Source: an uncultured Oscillibacter sp. (lineage in GTDB: Bacteria > Bacillota > Clostridia > Oscillospirales > Oscillospiraceae). Taken from it: a stretch of DNA of 7,597 bases. A program made the translations under genes and the position numbers. The stretch is taken from contig UQUC01000083.1 of NCBI GenBank assembly GCA_900544105.1, forward strand, positions 1 to 7,597, in the 5' to 3' direction. The notes below the pieces were generated by a model, which saw nothing but the letters and a program-made list of their open reading frames with translations, was not told the origin of the DNA and ran no database searches. Of the stretch, positions 1-6,478 are shown piece after piece. Each line of letters starts with the position of its first letter. Positions within the stretch are counted from its first letter, which is position 1.

Positions 1-60
1 ACTCGAACACACGACCTGCTGATTACGAATCAGCTGCTCTACCGACTGAGCTACATTAGC
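1..60 (-). tRNA. tRNA-Thr (anticodon CGT), 3' end cut off by the window edge
   Basis: Read on the minus strand from 60 downward, the cloverleaf is clear. The 5' acceptor strand is GCTAATG (60-54), and the D stem GCTC/GAGC (51-48, 39-36) encloses AGTCGGTA. The anticodon stem GCTGA/TCAGC (34-30, 22-18) is perfect, with loop TTCGTAA (29-23) giving anticodon CGT at 27-25, which reads ACG threonine codons. A five-base variable loop, the T-stem 5' strand GTGTG (12-8) and the T-loop start TTCGAGT follow. The T-stem 3' strand, the acceptor 3' strand and the CCA end lie outside the window, so the gene is partial here. It follows a decayed tRNA-like copy by 11 bases and probably shares its promoter. 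Confidence 0.93.
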
Positions 61-71
61 ATATTCACTTT

Positions 72-129
72 TGGAGTCGCAGACCTGATTCTTACGAATC
101 AGCTGCTCTGCCAGCTGAGGTACACCGGC
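72..129 (-). pseudogene. Degenerate tRNA-Thr(CGT)-like sequence
   Basis: On the minus strand this begins like a tRNA: acceptor strand GCCGGTG (129-123), TA, an imperfect D arm CCTC...GAGC, then GCTGATTCGTAA carrying anticodon CGT at 96-94. It shares an 18-base direct repeat with the neighbouring tRNA (23-40 and 92-109). It then departs from tRNA form. The 3' strand of the anticodon stem reads GAATC instead of TCAGC, the T-loop TTC is missing, and no CACCGGC-type 3' acceptor strand follows. The changed bases form a different hairpin instead, CTGATTC/GAATCAG (85-102), capped on the tRNA strand by GUAA. It is most likely a decayed tandem copy that is still transcribed as leader of the intact tRNA. 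A structured non-tRNA RNA is the less likely alternative. Confidence 0.7.
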
Positions 130-157
130 ACATGGAACAACGAGACGATTTAAGCAG

Positions 158-177
158 AAAATATGATATCATATTTT
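158..177. repeat. Perfect 20-bp AT-rich palindrome over the tRNA promoter -10 box
   Basis: The two 10-base arms (AAAATATGAT and ATCATATTTT) are exact reverse complements with no spacer. The palindrome covers the -10 hexamer of the minus-strand promoter and part of its spacer, a position where a dimeric repressor could occlude RNA polymerase. Part of the symmetry is expected by chance in AT-rich promoter DNA, and no known operator consensus is recognised. Confidence 0.6.
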
Positions 178-191
178 TGGTGGAGCGTCAA
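163..191 (-). promoter_or_regulatory. Sigma-70 type promoter for the tRNA-Thr transcript
   Basis: The minus strand carries a -35 box TTGACG (191-186), a 17-base spacer and a -10 box TATCAT (168-163). That is five of six consensus bases in each box at ideal spacing. Transcription would start near 156, about 27 bases ahead of the tRNA-like sequence at 129, and run into the intact tRNA-Thr. The -10 box is embedded in a perfect palindrome. Confidence 0.75.
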
Positions 192-644
192 CCTATTTTC
201 AAAGGAAAACGAACTTTTTCTGCCGCCAAGCAGAGATAATACAGAGTGTATATTATGAAAATCAGAGAGCCTCAAAAAAATGGGCGATTTACCATCTTTA
301 CAAATGCCGGTTTCATGTTCCGCGTGTAACTTTCTGAAAAAAGTTCATAATTTGGCAAAAAACGCAAATAGCGTCCGGTTGTTCCGCAAAACATTATCGT
401 TTACATAAAATCGACAATAATTTTTATCTACAATGAGTTATTCACATTTTCCACAGAGTTATCAACATCGCTTTTCACAAGGACTATCAACGTATTCAGA
501 CAAATATCACCAAATATCAGAAAAACCGCAAACCCTATTTTCACTTAAATAAAAAAGCAAAAATCACTTTACATAACCGTGTGACAGGCTTGCTTTTCTA
601 CGTACACGCAAGGCTTTCTCCCTTGACAGTGGTCGATTACAGTC
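192..644. other. AT-rich intergenic region without a recognisable gene
   Basis: No reading frame here has a convincing start, ribosome binding site and protein-like composition. The only open frame of note starts at 581 and runs antisense into the Rrf2 gene. The DNA is far richer in A and T than the flanking genes. It contains small inverted repeats, for example TCTGC/GCAGA at 219-234, ATAATA/TATTAT around 236-253 and AACTTT/AAAGTT at 328-345, none followed by a convincing U-tract. Its clearest organised content is the DnaA-box-like cluster at 424-479. Confidence 0.6.
424..479 (+). promoter_or_regulatory. Cluster of five same-strand DnaA-box-like nonamers
   Basis: Compared with the DnaA box consensus TTATCCACA, the plus strand carries TTATCTACA (424-432), TTATTCACA (438-446), TTTTCCACA (447-455) and TTATCAACA (459-467), each with one mismatch. 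A weaker site, CTTTTCACA (471-479), follows, with three mismatches to the strict consensus and one to the relaxed TTWTNCACA. The second and third sites fit TTWTNCACA fully and abut each other. All point the same way, start 9 to 14 bases apart, and lie in AT-rich DNA. Such clusters are known from replication origins and from DnaA-titrating or regulatory sites. No dnaA, dnaN or rpmH is visible, so an origin role is only a hypothesis. Confidence 0.5.
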
Positions 645-677
645 AAAAAAACGGGACCAGACAGCTGTCTGATCCCG
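645..677 (-). terminator. Rho-independent terminator of the Rrf2-family gene
   Basis: On the minus strand, five bases after the TGA stop at 683-685, a near-perfect self-complementary stem begins (677-652: CGGGATCAGACAG pairing with CTGTCTGGTCCCG, one G-T wobble). It is followed immediately by seven T residues (651-645). This is a textbook intrinsic terminator and isolates the regulator as a single-gene transcript. Confidence 0.9.
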
Positions 678-682
678 CTTGT

Positions 683-1108
683 TCAAATTACATAGTCACT
701 TGTCCGCGGCTCGCGCATCAGGTCCGCCAGCGTGATACCGGAAAAGTAGTCCCGGCTCAGCTTATAATAGCCGTCCCAAACAGACAGAGTGCGGCAGTCC
801 GCAGCCCGGGCGCAAGGGGCCGCGCCGCTTTGTAAGCAGGCTACCGGGGCCAGATCCCCTTCCGCCAGCCGCAGAATTTCCCATAGGGTATACTGGTCTG
901 GTTCCCGGGTCAGCCGGTAACCGCCGCCGATCCCGTGGACGCTGTCCACCAGACCGGCTGACTTCAGGGCCGGCATCAGCCGCTCGATATATTTCAAGGA
1001 AATGTTCTGTCGGGCGGCGACATCCTTCATGGGAATGTAGCTCCCGTTGCGGTGTTCGGCCAAGTCCAGCAGGATCCGGATAGAATACCGCCCCTTTGTT
1101 GAGATCAT
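683..1108 (-). CDS. Rrf2-family transcriptional regulator with an IscR/NsrR-type cysteine triad
   Basis: This 141-residue protein has the full layout of the Rrf2 family. The opening MISTKGRYSIRILLDLA is followed by a winged helix-turn-helix covering about residues 1-85, with recognition region ISLKYIERLMPALKSAGLV (36-54) and wing GIGGGYRL (59-66). A C-terminal dimerisation region follows. Cysteines at 91, 99 and 105 (C-X7-C-X5-C) lie where IscR, NsrR and RsrR-type members bind an Fe-S cluster; the cysteine regulator CymR lacks this triad. The family uses cluster state, oxygen, nitric oxide or iron supply to switch DNA binding, but which signal acts here cannot be read from the sequence. The start is well set: ATG at 1108 with AAGGAGG (1122-1116) seven bases upstream. 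It is divergent from the MoxR/VWA operon, which it probably controls along with itself. Confidence 0.9.
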   Translation of the reverse strand: MISTKGRYSIRILLDLAEHRNGSYIPMKDVAARQNISLKYIERLMPALKSAGLVDSVHGIGGGYRLTREPDQYTLWEILRLAEGDLAPVACLQSGAAPCARAADCRTLSVWDGYYKLSRDYFSGITLADLMREPRTSDYVI

Positions 1109-1140
1109 AGTATATCCTCCTTGCGCCGTATTTCATTTCT

Positions 1141-1170
1141 ATTATACCACCAGTTTTGTAGGTAAATCAA
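1141..1170 (-). promoter_or_regulatory. Promoter of the Rrf2-family gene
   Basis: The minus strand has a perfect TATAAT (1146-1141) preceded at 18 bases by TTGATT (1170-1165), four of six matches to the -35 consensus. Transcription would start near 1134, 26 bases before the ATG. The spacer contains an imperfect dyad (about 1146-1163, ACC...GGT arms, five of nine pairs) that might be an autoregulatory operator, but the match is weak. Confidence 0.75.
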
Positions 1171-1209
1171 CCGCTATTTCCACAGAATTCAAAAAACGTT
1201 GATATGCCA

Positions 1210-1238
1210 TTGATTTTCGGAAATCATCGTGCTATGAT
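1210..1238 (+). promoter_or_regulatory. Promoter of the MoxR/VWA operon, with an inverted repeat in the spacer
   Basis: TTGATT (1210-1215), a 17-base spacer and TATGAT (1233-1238) form a good sigma-70 type promoter. Transcription would begin near 1245, giving a leader of about 54 bases. A perfect six-base inverted repeat, TGATTT-TCGG-AAATCA (1211-1226), overlaps the -35 box and upstream spacer. This is a plausible operator for the divergent Rrf2 regulator or another repressor. The opposing Rrf2 promoter also begins TTGATTT, so the two may share a half-site. Confidence 0.7.
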
Positions 1239-1298
1239 GGGGCCGAAAAAAGACGACACGTGTCCGCAACGCACCAAACAGGAAGGAAGTAATCGATT

Positions 1299-2213
1299 TT
1301 GCTGGATTTTTTAGAGCAGGAGCAAATCAGTAAGGAGTTGTTGGAGGGCATCCGAGAATACCGGAGCACTTACCCTACGCTCCCGGAACTGCAAAACCGG
1401 ATCCCCAAGCCCCGCTACCATTACTATGGAAAGGAGGTCTGGGAAGCCTCCATTGCCACCCTCCTGTGCGGCGAAAATCTGCTGCTGGCCGGCAGCAAGG
1501 CCACAGGTAAAAATGTGTTGGCGGAAAATCTGGCCCAGGTCTTTGCGCGGCCAAGCTGGGATGTATCCTTCCATGTGAACATGGACGCCGCCAGTCTCAT
1601 CGGCCTGGATACCTTTGAAAACGGGCAGGTGACCTTCCGCCCCGGCCCTGTGTACCTCTGTGCGAAACATGGCGGCTTTGGGATCTTGGACGAGATCAAC
1701 ATGGCGAAAAACGAGGCGCTGGCTGTGCTCCACGCCACGCTGGATTTCCGCCGCGCCATTGATGTACCCGGTTATGATCGGGTGGAGGTGGATCCAGCCG
1801 CCCGCTTCATTGGCACCATGAACTACGGCTACGCTGGAACACGAGAGCTGAATGAGGCCCTGACCAGCCGGTTCGCGGTGATCCAGATGCCCGCCATTGA
1901 CGGGGACGGCCTGGACCGGCTTTTGGGAGAAGAATTTCCTACATTAGAAAAGAAATACCGAGGACAGTTCGTGCAGCTGTTTCTGGATCTGCAAAAAAAG
2001 TGCGAAAGCGCCGAGATCTCTTCTAAGGCGCTGGACCTCCGGGGTATGCTGGACGCTCTGCGGCTGATCCGTCGGGGGATCAGCGCTGGAATGGCGCTGG
2101 ATATGGGCATCACCAACAAGGCCTTTGACAGCTACGAGCAGGGCCTCATCCGGGATGTTATTGCCGCCCGGATCCCGGCGAAGCTGGACCGCAGCCGTCT
2201 GTTTACCGACTGA
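1299..2213 (+). CDS. MoxR-type AAA+ ATPase, NorQ/CbbQ-like
   Basis: This 304-residue ATPase has a Walker A motif GSKATGKN (65-72, Lys71) and a Walker B ending ILDEIN (129-134, Asp131 and Glu132). It also has sensor 1 in FIGTMNYGY (Asn175), a likely arginine finger in ALTSRF (Arg191) and a sensor 2-like stretch near SSKALDLRG (241-249). MoxR-class ATPases remodel or load cofactors into client enzymes together with a VWA partner; NorQ with NorD activates nitric oxide reductase and CbbQ with CbbO activates Rubisco. The start is TTG at 1299, with GGAAGGAAG (1281-1289) nine bases upstream; no ATG fits better. The next gene begins one base after the stop, so the two are co-translated. The protein is cytosolic, with no signal peptide or membrane segment. 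The client is unknown. Confidence 0.88.
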   Translation: MLDFLEQEQISKELLEGIREYRSTYPTLPELQNRIPKPRYHYYGKEVWEASIATLLCGENLLLAGSKATGKNVLAENLAQVFARPSWDVSFHVNMDAASLIGLDTFENGQVTFRPGPVYLCAKHGGFGILDEINMAKNEALAVLHATLDFRRAIDVPGYDRVEVDPAARFIGTMNYGYAGTRELNEALTSRFAVIQMPAIDGDGLDRLLGEEFPTLEKKYRGQFVQLFLDLQKKCESAEISSKALDLRGMLDALRLIRRGISAGMALDMGITNKAFDSYEQGLIRDVIAARIPAKLDRSRLFTD

Positions 2214-2214
2214 T

Positions 2215-3966
2215 ATGGAAACCTCCGGTTACAGTGCCCGTCAGCGGCGGGCCATCAATCAGGTGTGGACTGTCTGCGGGGACTACAAATTTGAGCCGCA
2301 GTTTCTGGCCTTGCAGTCTGACGGCCAGCCTGATTTTTATATGAACTGCGTCATTGGATTAGTCCACAAATGGTTCGGGGATGAACGCCCCAAGCAGCTA
2401 TTCGACACTTGGGCAGGGGACGCTCGGCAGGTCATGTATGATGACCTTGCGTGGTTGGCTCTGGAAAATGCCGTTTATGAGAAGGAATTACCGAAGCGTC
2501 CCGCTTTGGCAGCGCTGCGGCAGGCCCATGCTTCCGCGTTTTTTGAATCGGAATATCAGCTTTCCCGGCAGGAGTGGATGGAGAAAAACCAGCTGGTGTA
2601 CGCCATACAGTCCGCCAGATGGAAAACCGTGCTGGGACAAAGGCCGCCTGTGCTGACCCCTTGGGAAAAGGGACTGTCGGAGGCTCTTACCTGTCCTGGC
2701 ACCCTGGGCGGAGAGGAAGTAATGGCGGCGATCCGGGCTGCCTTCCAAAAATATCTCCGATTTGACGGCACCGCCCATGCCAAAACGCCCTTGACCCTCC
2801 ATTTTGGAGAGCGGTGGGCTCCGTTGCTGACGAAGCTGTTCACCACGGAGATGGTCCGTACCGACGATTTGGCCATCGGCCGATCTGCGGCGGCGGGAGA
2901 AAACGGCATGGTGCGGGTGTCCAATGCCCTGCGTTCCCGTTTGCGTTCCAATGAGCGGGAAACTGTGGACCGAGACTATGTGGAATGCTGCTTTGGCCGC
3001 AGTCTGTACGCTCCTAAGGAATTGGCACTGATGGAGCAACGGGAGTGTACCGGAAACCATCTGGGCTGCCATCTTTGGTTTACCCGCGGGGATCTGTCAA
3101 CCGACAAACCAATCAGCGCCGACGCCCAGCGGCTTTTCCGACAGGCGGAGGAGCAGGCCAAGCGAAACCGGGCCGCTTACGTCAAAAACAGCGACCTCTA
3201 TCAAAGCGCCCTCCTGCGGTTGACGGAACAAATTCGCAACTGTATGCTGATCCACCAGCAGCCGGACGCCGTCTCCGCCCGGCAGGGCCATCTGGACAGC
3301 CGGCGGGTCTGGCGGCTGCCCGTGCTGGGAGACGATAAGGTGTTTTTGCGCAGCGACGAGGAAAGCACCCCCGGCTTTACGGTGGACCTGCTGCTGGACG
3401 GCTCCGCCTCCCGGCTTCACTGCCAGGAGACCATTGCTGCTCAGGGGTATATTCTGGCAAAAAGCCTTGCGGACTGCGGCATCCCCGTCCGCGTCAGCAG
3501 CTTTTGCAGTCTCCGGGGCTATACGGTGCTGCGGGTGCTGAAGGATTTCGGTGAGAAAAACGGAGAACGGAAGATTTTTGACTACTTCGCCGCCGGCTGG
3601 AATCGGGACGGACTGGCGCTGCGGATGGCAGCGGAACTGCTGGACACCGCCCCGGCAAATAAGCATCTGCTGATCCTGTTGACGGATGCCAGCCCCGACG
3701 ATAGCCACAAGATACTCCCTACCGGCAAGGTCCCCCTCAGCCGGGACTATGACGGACAGGTAGGCGTGGAGGACACGGCGGACGAGGTTCGGGACTTGCG
3801 GCGGAAGGGCATCCGGGTGGCCGCCGTTTTTATGGGGGAGAACGCCAACGTTCCCAACGCCCGTGCTATCTACGGGCAGGATCTGGCCCCCATCCGCCGG
3901 ATGGACCAGCTTTCCGCCGCGGCGGGCCGGCTGATCCAAACGGAGATCCGGGAGCTGTCCGGCTGA
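2215..3966 (+). CDS. VWA-domain protein, NorD/CobT-like partner of the MoxR ATPase
   Basis: This 583-residue protein has a poorly conserved, partly helical N-terminal region (about 1-385) and a C-terminal von Willebrand A domain (about 386-583). The metal-ion-dependent adhesion site is DGSAS (395-399), with NRDG (463-466) and LTDASPDD (489-496) supplying further ligands. The NRDG and following GVEDTADEVRDLRRKGIRVAAVF pattern is characteristic of NorD-like proteins. With its MoxR partner it is expected to act as an ATP-driven activator or metal-insertion complex in the cytosol. The chosen start is ATG at 2215, in TGATATG, one base after the upstream stop. There is no strong ribosome binding site, so translational coupling is likely. 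An in-frame upstream start at 2125 would overlap the ATPase by 89 bases and adds residues unlike the family. Eleven cysteines are present, but no standard Fe-S motif is evident. Confidence 0.85.
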   Translation: METSGYSARQRRAINQVWTVCGDYKFEPQFLALQSDGQPDFYMNCVIGLVHKWFGDERPKQLFDTWAGDARQVMYDDLAWLALENAVYEKELPKRPALAALRQAHASAFFESEYQLSRQEWMEKNQLVYAIQSARWKTVLGQRPPVLTPWEKGLSEALTCPGTLGGEEVMAAIRAAFQKYLRFDGTAHAKTPLTLHFGERWAPLLTKLFTTEMVRTDDLAIGRSAAAGENGMVRVSNALRSRLRSNERETVDRDYVECCFGRSLYAPKELALMEQRECTGNHLGCHLWFTRGDLSTDKPISADAQRLFRQAEEQAKRNRAAYVKNSDLYQSALLRLTEQIRNCMLIHQQPDAVSARQGHLDSRRVWRLPVLGDDKVFLRSDEESTPGFTVDLLLDGSASRLHCQETIAAQGYILAKSLADCGIPVRVSSFCSLRGYTVLRVLKDFGEKNGERKIFDYFAAGWNRDGLALRMAAELLDTAPANKHLLILLTDASPDDSHKILPTGKVPLSRDYDGQVGVEDTADEVRDLRRKGIRVAAVFMGENANVPNARAIYGQDLAPIRRMDQLSAAAGRLIQTEIRELSG

Positions 3967-3974
3967 ATAAACAG

Positions 3975-4020
3975 ACAAACACGCCATACCGGGAGGTATG
4001 GCGTGTTTGTTTGATTCTTT
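3975..4020. terminator. Bidirectional terminator between the VWA gene and mutS2
   Basis: A perfect 16-bp stem (3975-3990 pairing with 3995-4010) closes a GGGA loop eight bases after the VWA stop. On the plus strand it is followed by TTGATTCTTTT, a moderately T-rich tail. On the minus strand the stem ends in ACAAAC complementarity followed by CTGTTTATT. It lies between convergent genes, so it most likely ends both transcripts. The plus direction is the better supported. Confidence 0.85.
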
Positions 4021-4037
4021 TGTGCCAATATTTCGTA

Positions 4038-6428
4038 TTACTTCATGGTCACCACAGTGACGCCGTTTTCGCCCTCGCCGTAGACGCCCAGACGGAAAGA
4101 CTTCACATTTTTATTCCGCCGCAGGATGTTATGCACCGCGTTCCGCAGCGCACCGGTGCCCTTGCCGTGGATGATGGTGACGGTTTCCAAATGGCCCATG
4201 ACGGCGGTGGAGAGGAAGGTCTCCACCACGCTTTCCGCCTCCAGCGTCTCCATGCCACGGATGTCCAACTCCCGGCTGGCGGCAGTGCGGAGACCGGTCA
4301 CAGCGGTCCGGGAGGGCTTGGGGGTCTTTTTCTTCATGGCGGCCCGCTCATCGTCCTCAATGAGCCGTACCTCGTCGGCCTTGGCCTTCATCTTCAGAAT
4401 ACCGGCCTTTAGCTGCAAGGTGCCGTCGCTGCCGACGTTCACCACCTCTGCCGGTGTAGAGACGCCGGGGATCTCCACCAGATCCCCCTTCTGAATGGGA
4501 CGGCTGGGTTTGGGGATCGGCTCGGAGCGGGCGTCCCGCTTGTCGATGGCGTCCTCCGCCTCGTTGAGCTGGCGGCGCAGTTCGGCTCTGGCTTCATTGG
4601 CGTTGATGGCCCGATCTGCCTTGGCCTGCTCCTTCCACATCCGTTCCAGTTCGGCAAACACCGCGTCAGAGGCAGAGCGGGCATCCCGCAGGATGCGTTT
4701 GGCCTCAGCCTCGCCCCGACTGCGGGCATTTTCCTTGGCTCGCTGCATCTGTTCCCGGAATTCCCGGGCTTTCCGGGCGTCCTCCTCCCGCTGGCGGTAC
4801 AGCCGGTCAGTCTCCTGCTCACGCTTTTCCAACGCCTGCCGCTTGGCCTCCAGTTGGGTCAGCACGTCCTCAAACCGAACACTGTCCTTGCTCATCTGCG
4901 ATTGAGCGTTGGCGATGACCTCGTCCGGCAGGCCCAGTCGCCGGGAGATGGCAAAGGCGTTGGACTTGCCGGGGATACCGATCAGCAGCCGGTAAGTGGG
5001 GCTGAGGGTCTCCACATTGAATTCGCAGGAGGCGTTTTCTACTCCAGGCGTGGTCATGGCAAAGGTTTTCAGCTCTGCGTAGTGGGTGGTGGCGGCGGCT
5101 CTGGCCCCCAGTGCCCGGACGTGCTGAATGATGGCGATGGCCAGCGCCGCGCCCTCCACGGGGTCAGTACCGGCTCCCAGCTCGTCGAACAGGATCAGAC
5201 TATCCCGGTCCGCCTCCTGTAAAATTTCCACAATGGTTTTCATGTGGGCGGAGAAGGTGGACAAGCTCTGCTCGATACTTTGCTCATCGCCGATGTCCGC
5301 CAGCACCCGTTCGTAAACGGACACCTCGCTGCGGTCCCCGGCGGGGATGTGCAGGCCACATTGGGTCATCAGGGTCAGCAGACCCAGTGTTTTCAGAGAA
5401 ACAGTCTTACCGCCGGTGTTGGGACCAGTGATGACCAGAGTGTCAAACGCGCCGCCCAGTTCAATATCAATGGGTACCGCCGTTTTTTTGTCCAGCAGGG
5501 GATGACGGGCCTTCCGCAGACGGATCAAGCCGTCCCGCCGTACCTGGGGGCGGATCGCGTCCATCTTATAGCTCAATTCGCCCCGGGCGAAGATCAGATC
5601 CAACTGCACCAATGCGTCATGGTCCCACTGAATGTCCCGCCGGTGGGCGGCGGCATCAGCGGACAGCTCCGCCAAAATGCGGTCGATCTCCGCCTGTTCC
5701 TTGGCCTGTAATTCCGCGTATTCGTTGTTGGCCTGCACCACTCCCATCGGCTCTACGAACACCGTAGCGCCGGTGGAGGAAACATCGTGGATCAGTCCCG
5801 GCAGATTGCTCTTCTGATCCGCCCTTACGGGGACCACAAAACGCCCATCCCGCTGGGTGATGATGTTGTCCTGTAAGACCTTGGAATAGCTGGGAGAAGA
5901 GATGATCTTCTGCAAGATCTGCCGGCTTTTTGCCAACGCTGCCCGCATGTGACGGCGAATGTCCGCCAGCTCCGGGCTGGCGGCGTCGGCCACGGTGTTC
6001 TCGTCGCTGATGCACCGCCGGATCTTATCCTCCAAGAACCGATTGCCGTGGATGGACAGGAAAATCTGGTCAAGGGCGGTAGACTCTGTCGCGTCGGCGT
6101 TGAAATACTCCTTGGCCCGGCGGGCAGCGTACAGCAGATCGCCGATCCGGATCAGCTCCGGGATGTTGAGGCTGCCGCCCCGGTCCGCCCGGTCCAGCAG
6201 GTCCTTTACCGGCTTGACACCGGAAAAACCCGGCGCCCCTCGCAGGACGATCATAGCCCGTGCGCCATCGGTCTGGTCCAGCAGGCGCAGCACGTCCTCA
6301 TAGTCTGTTTCCGGCCGGACTGCCAGCGCCAGTTCCTTGGCCTCCGGGCTGACCGCCTGCTCGGACAGCAGTTGAAGGACCCTTGGCAGCTCCAAAGTGC
6401 GGATGGATTTATCAAACAATTTGCTCAT
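4038..6428 (-). CDS. mutS2: Endonuclease MutS2 (MutS-like ATPase with Smr domain)
   Basis: This 796-residue protein has the usual MutS2 length and layout. An N-terminal core and clamp region (about 1-320) lacks the MutS mismatch-reading domain. The ABC-type ATPase has Walker A GPNTGGKT (335-342), ADIGDEQSIEQSLSTFSAHM (377-396), Walker B LILFDELGAGTDP (411-423) and TTHY (447-450). A charged coiled-coil insertion follows (about 515-640), then a KOW-like segment (645-690). The C-terminal Smr nuclease domain (about 718-796) has LDIRG and HGKGTGALR. MutS2 proteins act on branched DNA to limit recombination, and in Bacillus they also rescue collided ribosomes by splitting them; which role dominates here is not visible. 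The ATG at 6428 has AAGGAG five bases upstream. The gene lies 50 bases after recO and is probably co-transcribed with it. Confidence 0.96.
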   Translation of the reverse strand: MSKLFDKSIRTLELPRVLQLLSEQAVSPEAKELALAVRPETDYEDVLRLLDQTDGARAMIVLRGAPGFSGVKPVKDLLDRADRGGSLNIPELIRIGDLLYAARRAKEYFNADATESTALDQIFLSIHGNRFLEDKIRRCISDENTVADAASPELADIRRHMRAALAKSRQILQKIISSPSYSKVLQDNIITQRDGRFVVPVRADQKSNLPGLIHDVSSTGATVFVEPMGVVQANNEYAELQAKEQAEIDRILAELSADAAAHRRDIQWDHDALVQLDLIFARGELSYKMDAIRPQVRRDGLIRLRKARHPLLDKKTAVPIDIELGGAFDTLVITGPNTGGKTVSLKTLGLLTLMTQCGLHIPAGDRSEVSVYERVLADIGDEQSIEQSLSTFSAHMKTIVEILQEADRDSLILFDELGAGTDPVEGAALAIAIIQHVRALGARAAATTHYAELKTFAMTTPGVENASCEFNVETLSPTYRLLIGIPGKSNAFAISRRLGLPDEVIANAQSQMSKDSVRFEDVLTQLEAKRQALEKREQETDRLYRQREEDARKAREFREQMQRAKENARSRGEAEAKRILRDARSASDAVFAELERMWKEQAKADRAINANEARAELRRQLNEAEDAIDKRDARSEPIPKPSRPIQKGDLVEIPGVSTPAEVVNVGSDGTLQLKAGILKMKAKADEVRLIEDDERAAMKKKTPKPSRTAVTGLRTAASRELDIRGMETLEAESVVETFLSTAVMGHLETVTIIHGKGTGALRNAVHNILRRNKNVKSFRLGVYGEGENGVTVVTMK

Positions 6429-6438
6429 AATTGCTCCT

Positions 6439-6459
6439 TACCGTATAAAAAATACGGTA
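6439..6459. repeat. Perfect 8-bp inverted repeat in the recO-mutS2 spacer
   Basis: TACCGTAT and ATACGGTA (6439-6446 and 6452-6459 on the plus strand) flank five A residues. In the minus-strand transcript the hairpin abuts the mutS2 ribosome binding site (AAGGAG, 6439-6434) and overlaps its first base, so it could tune mutS2 translation. Its loop, not its 3' side, is the U-run, so it does not look like a terminator. Confidence 0.6.
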
Positions 6460-6478
6460 TCATACAAAATGTAATCGA

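Noticed and set aside
236..253. ATAATA/TATTAT inverted repeat as an operator or promoter
   Set aside because: Such short AT-only symmetry is common in AT-rich spacers and no gene follows in either direction at a suitable distance.
581..835. 84-aa plus-strand open frame in the spacer and across the Rrf2 gene
   Set aside because: It runs antisense through the Rrf2 terminator and coding sequence, has no good ribosome binding site and no protein-like motif.
1172..1185. Further DnaA-box-like match (TTTCCACA) in the Rrf2/MoxR spacer
   Set aside because: It is a single partial match without neighbours, as expected by chance.
2125..2214. Upstream 30-codon extension of the VWA protein
   Set aside because: It overlaps the ATPase coding sequence in another frame, and the ATG at 2215 gives the usual close coupling of such gene pairs.
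2488..3072. 194-aa minus-strand open frame
   Set aside because: Shadow of the VWA gene with low-complexity, arginine- and serine-rich composition and no ribosome binding site.
3097..3987. 296-aa minus-strand open frame antisense to the VWA gene
   Set aside because: Long antisense frames are expected opposite GC-rich genes; the real frame has MIDAS motifs, while this one starts inside a terminator stem and shows no family features.
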